This document shows positions 63,751 through 64,000 of a stretch of 64,000 nt of DNA, piece by piece; positions within the stretch are counted from its first letter, which is position 1, and each line of letters opens with the position of its first letter. The notes beneath the pieces are model-generated. The model was not told the origin of the DNA and did not search any database. It saw nothing but the letters and a program-made list of their open reading frames with translations. The stretch is taken from NCBI RefSeq assembly GCF_036227325.1, contig NZ_CP109467.1:6634001-6698000 (forward strand), given 5' to 3'. Made by a program: the position numbers and the translations under genes. This DNA comes from Streptomyces sp. NBC_01465 (GTDB lineage Bacteria > Actinomycetota > Actinomycetes > Streptomycetales > Streptomycetaceae).

Positions 63751-64000
63751 TCAGCTGCCCTGTTCGCCTTCCTCCTCGGACGGTACGTGAGCCGGAACGG
63801 CTGCGGGGCGCTTCGGCAGCCGTGCCCTGATCAGCCGCCACACGACGTACAGGAAGGCGAGCGCTGCGGCGAAGGGGGCGACCGCGGCGACCACCATCGC
63901 GATCCACTTGAGCATCGTCACGAACGCGTCCCAGCCGCCGCCGAGCGCGTCCAGGAAGCCCGGGCTGTCGTCGTCCTTCTTCTTCTCCGCCTTCTTCGTG
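63751..64000 (-). CDS. DUF4349 protein, C-terminal end (cut by window edge)
   Basis: 82 residues visible, running off the window at base 64000. A Lys/Asp-rich stretch (KKAEKKKDDDS) precedes FLDALGGGWDAFVTMLKW and a transmembrane helix (MVVAAVAPFAAALAFLYVVW), then RLIRARLPKRP and an acidic tail. This is the typical end of DUF4349 membrane-anchored proteins. On the same strand as the flavoprotein gene, 17 bases upstream. Confidence 0.85.
   Translation of the reverse strand, partial: TKKAEKKKDDDSPGFLDALGGGWDAFVTMLKWIAMVVAAVAPFAAALAFLYVVWRLIRARLPKRPAAVPAHVPSEEEGEQGS

Overview
The window is high-GC actinobacterial DNA and almost certainly a Streptomyces chromosome core region. The signs are very high G or C at third codon positions, frequent GTG starts, ATGA/GTGA stop-start overlaps, and lineage markers: a WhiJ/DUF397/ATPase module, a ROK regulator of the Rok7B7 type beside xylFGH, an ngcEFG-like chitobiose importer, and an HTH-fused MurA homologue near an AcnA-type aconitase. 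From memory, this order matches the S. coelicolor region around sacA - ngcEFG - rok7B7 - xylFGH - dxs; no database was searched. I see no tRNA, rRNA, CRISPR array, insertion sequence or prophage.

Layout. (1) 1-9.2 kb: end of an acyl-CoA dehydrogenase gene, a Rid-family protein, a membrane protein, an acetamidase/formamidase, a TetR/DUF2218 pair, an XRE(MmyB-like)/SnoaL-like pair, the HTH-MurA fusion, an FAD oxidase under a palindrome, a small LiaF-like protein and a DHFR-like reductase. (2) 9.3-13.3 kb: a three-gene ferric-siderophore ABC importer (ATPase, lipoprotein, fused double permease) directly behind an iron box. (3) 13.3-23.2 kb: dienelactone hydrolase, aconitase with two palindromes upstream, aldo/keto reductase divergent from a MarR regulator, FAD monooxygenase divergent from a LysR regulator, and an XRE-DUF397 pair divergent from an anti-sigma-type ATPase across a perfect 23-bp palindrome. 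(4) 23.2-38.8 kb: a carbohydrate island with a secreted GH92 mannosidase, a chitobiose/GlcNAc-type importer lacking its own ATPase, a SIS protein, RpiR regulator, GlcNAc-type kinase, ROK regulator and xylFGH. (5) 38.9-44.5 kb: dxs, an amino-acid permease, a GT39-like membrane glycosyltransferase and a NYN protein. (6) 44.5-54.8 kb: an apparent cell-envelope glycopolymer cluster with two paralogous repeat proteins, a 61-residue small protein, an LCP ligase, a GT2 glycosyltransferase, an Ig-like protein, an SGNH hydrolase, a TagF-like polymerase and a Tat-exported TagC-like protein. (7) 54.8-64 kb: housekeeping genes, namely fadB/fadA-type beta-oxidation, RNase D, an orphan response regulator, DUF3000, hemE, a CoA-disulfide-reductase-like flavoprotein and the end of a DUF4349 gene.

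How it fits together. Region 4 reads as a programme for taking glycans apart and importing them. GH92 trims mannosides outside the cell, NgcEFG-like and XylFGH-like systems import chitobiose/GlcNAc and pentose, the kinase and SIS protein handle amino sugars inside, and RpiR and ROK regulators sit among their probable targets. Region 6 is the least described part. Its tightly overlapping minus-strand genes suggest a teichoic-acid-like polymer pathway with dedicated but uncharacterised surface proteins. Many intergenic gaps hold clear inverted repeats, which I list as candidate operators or terminators.
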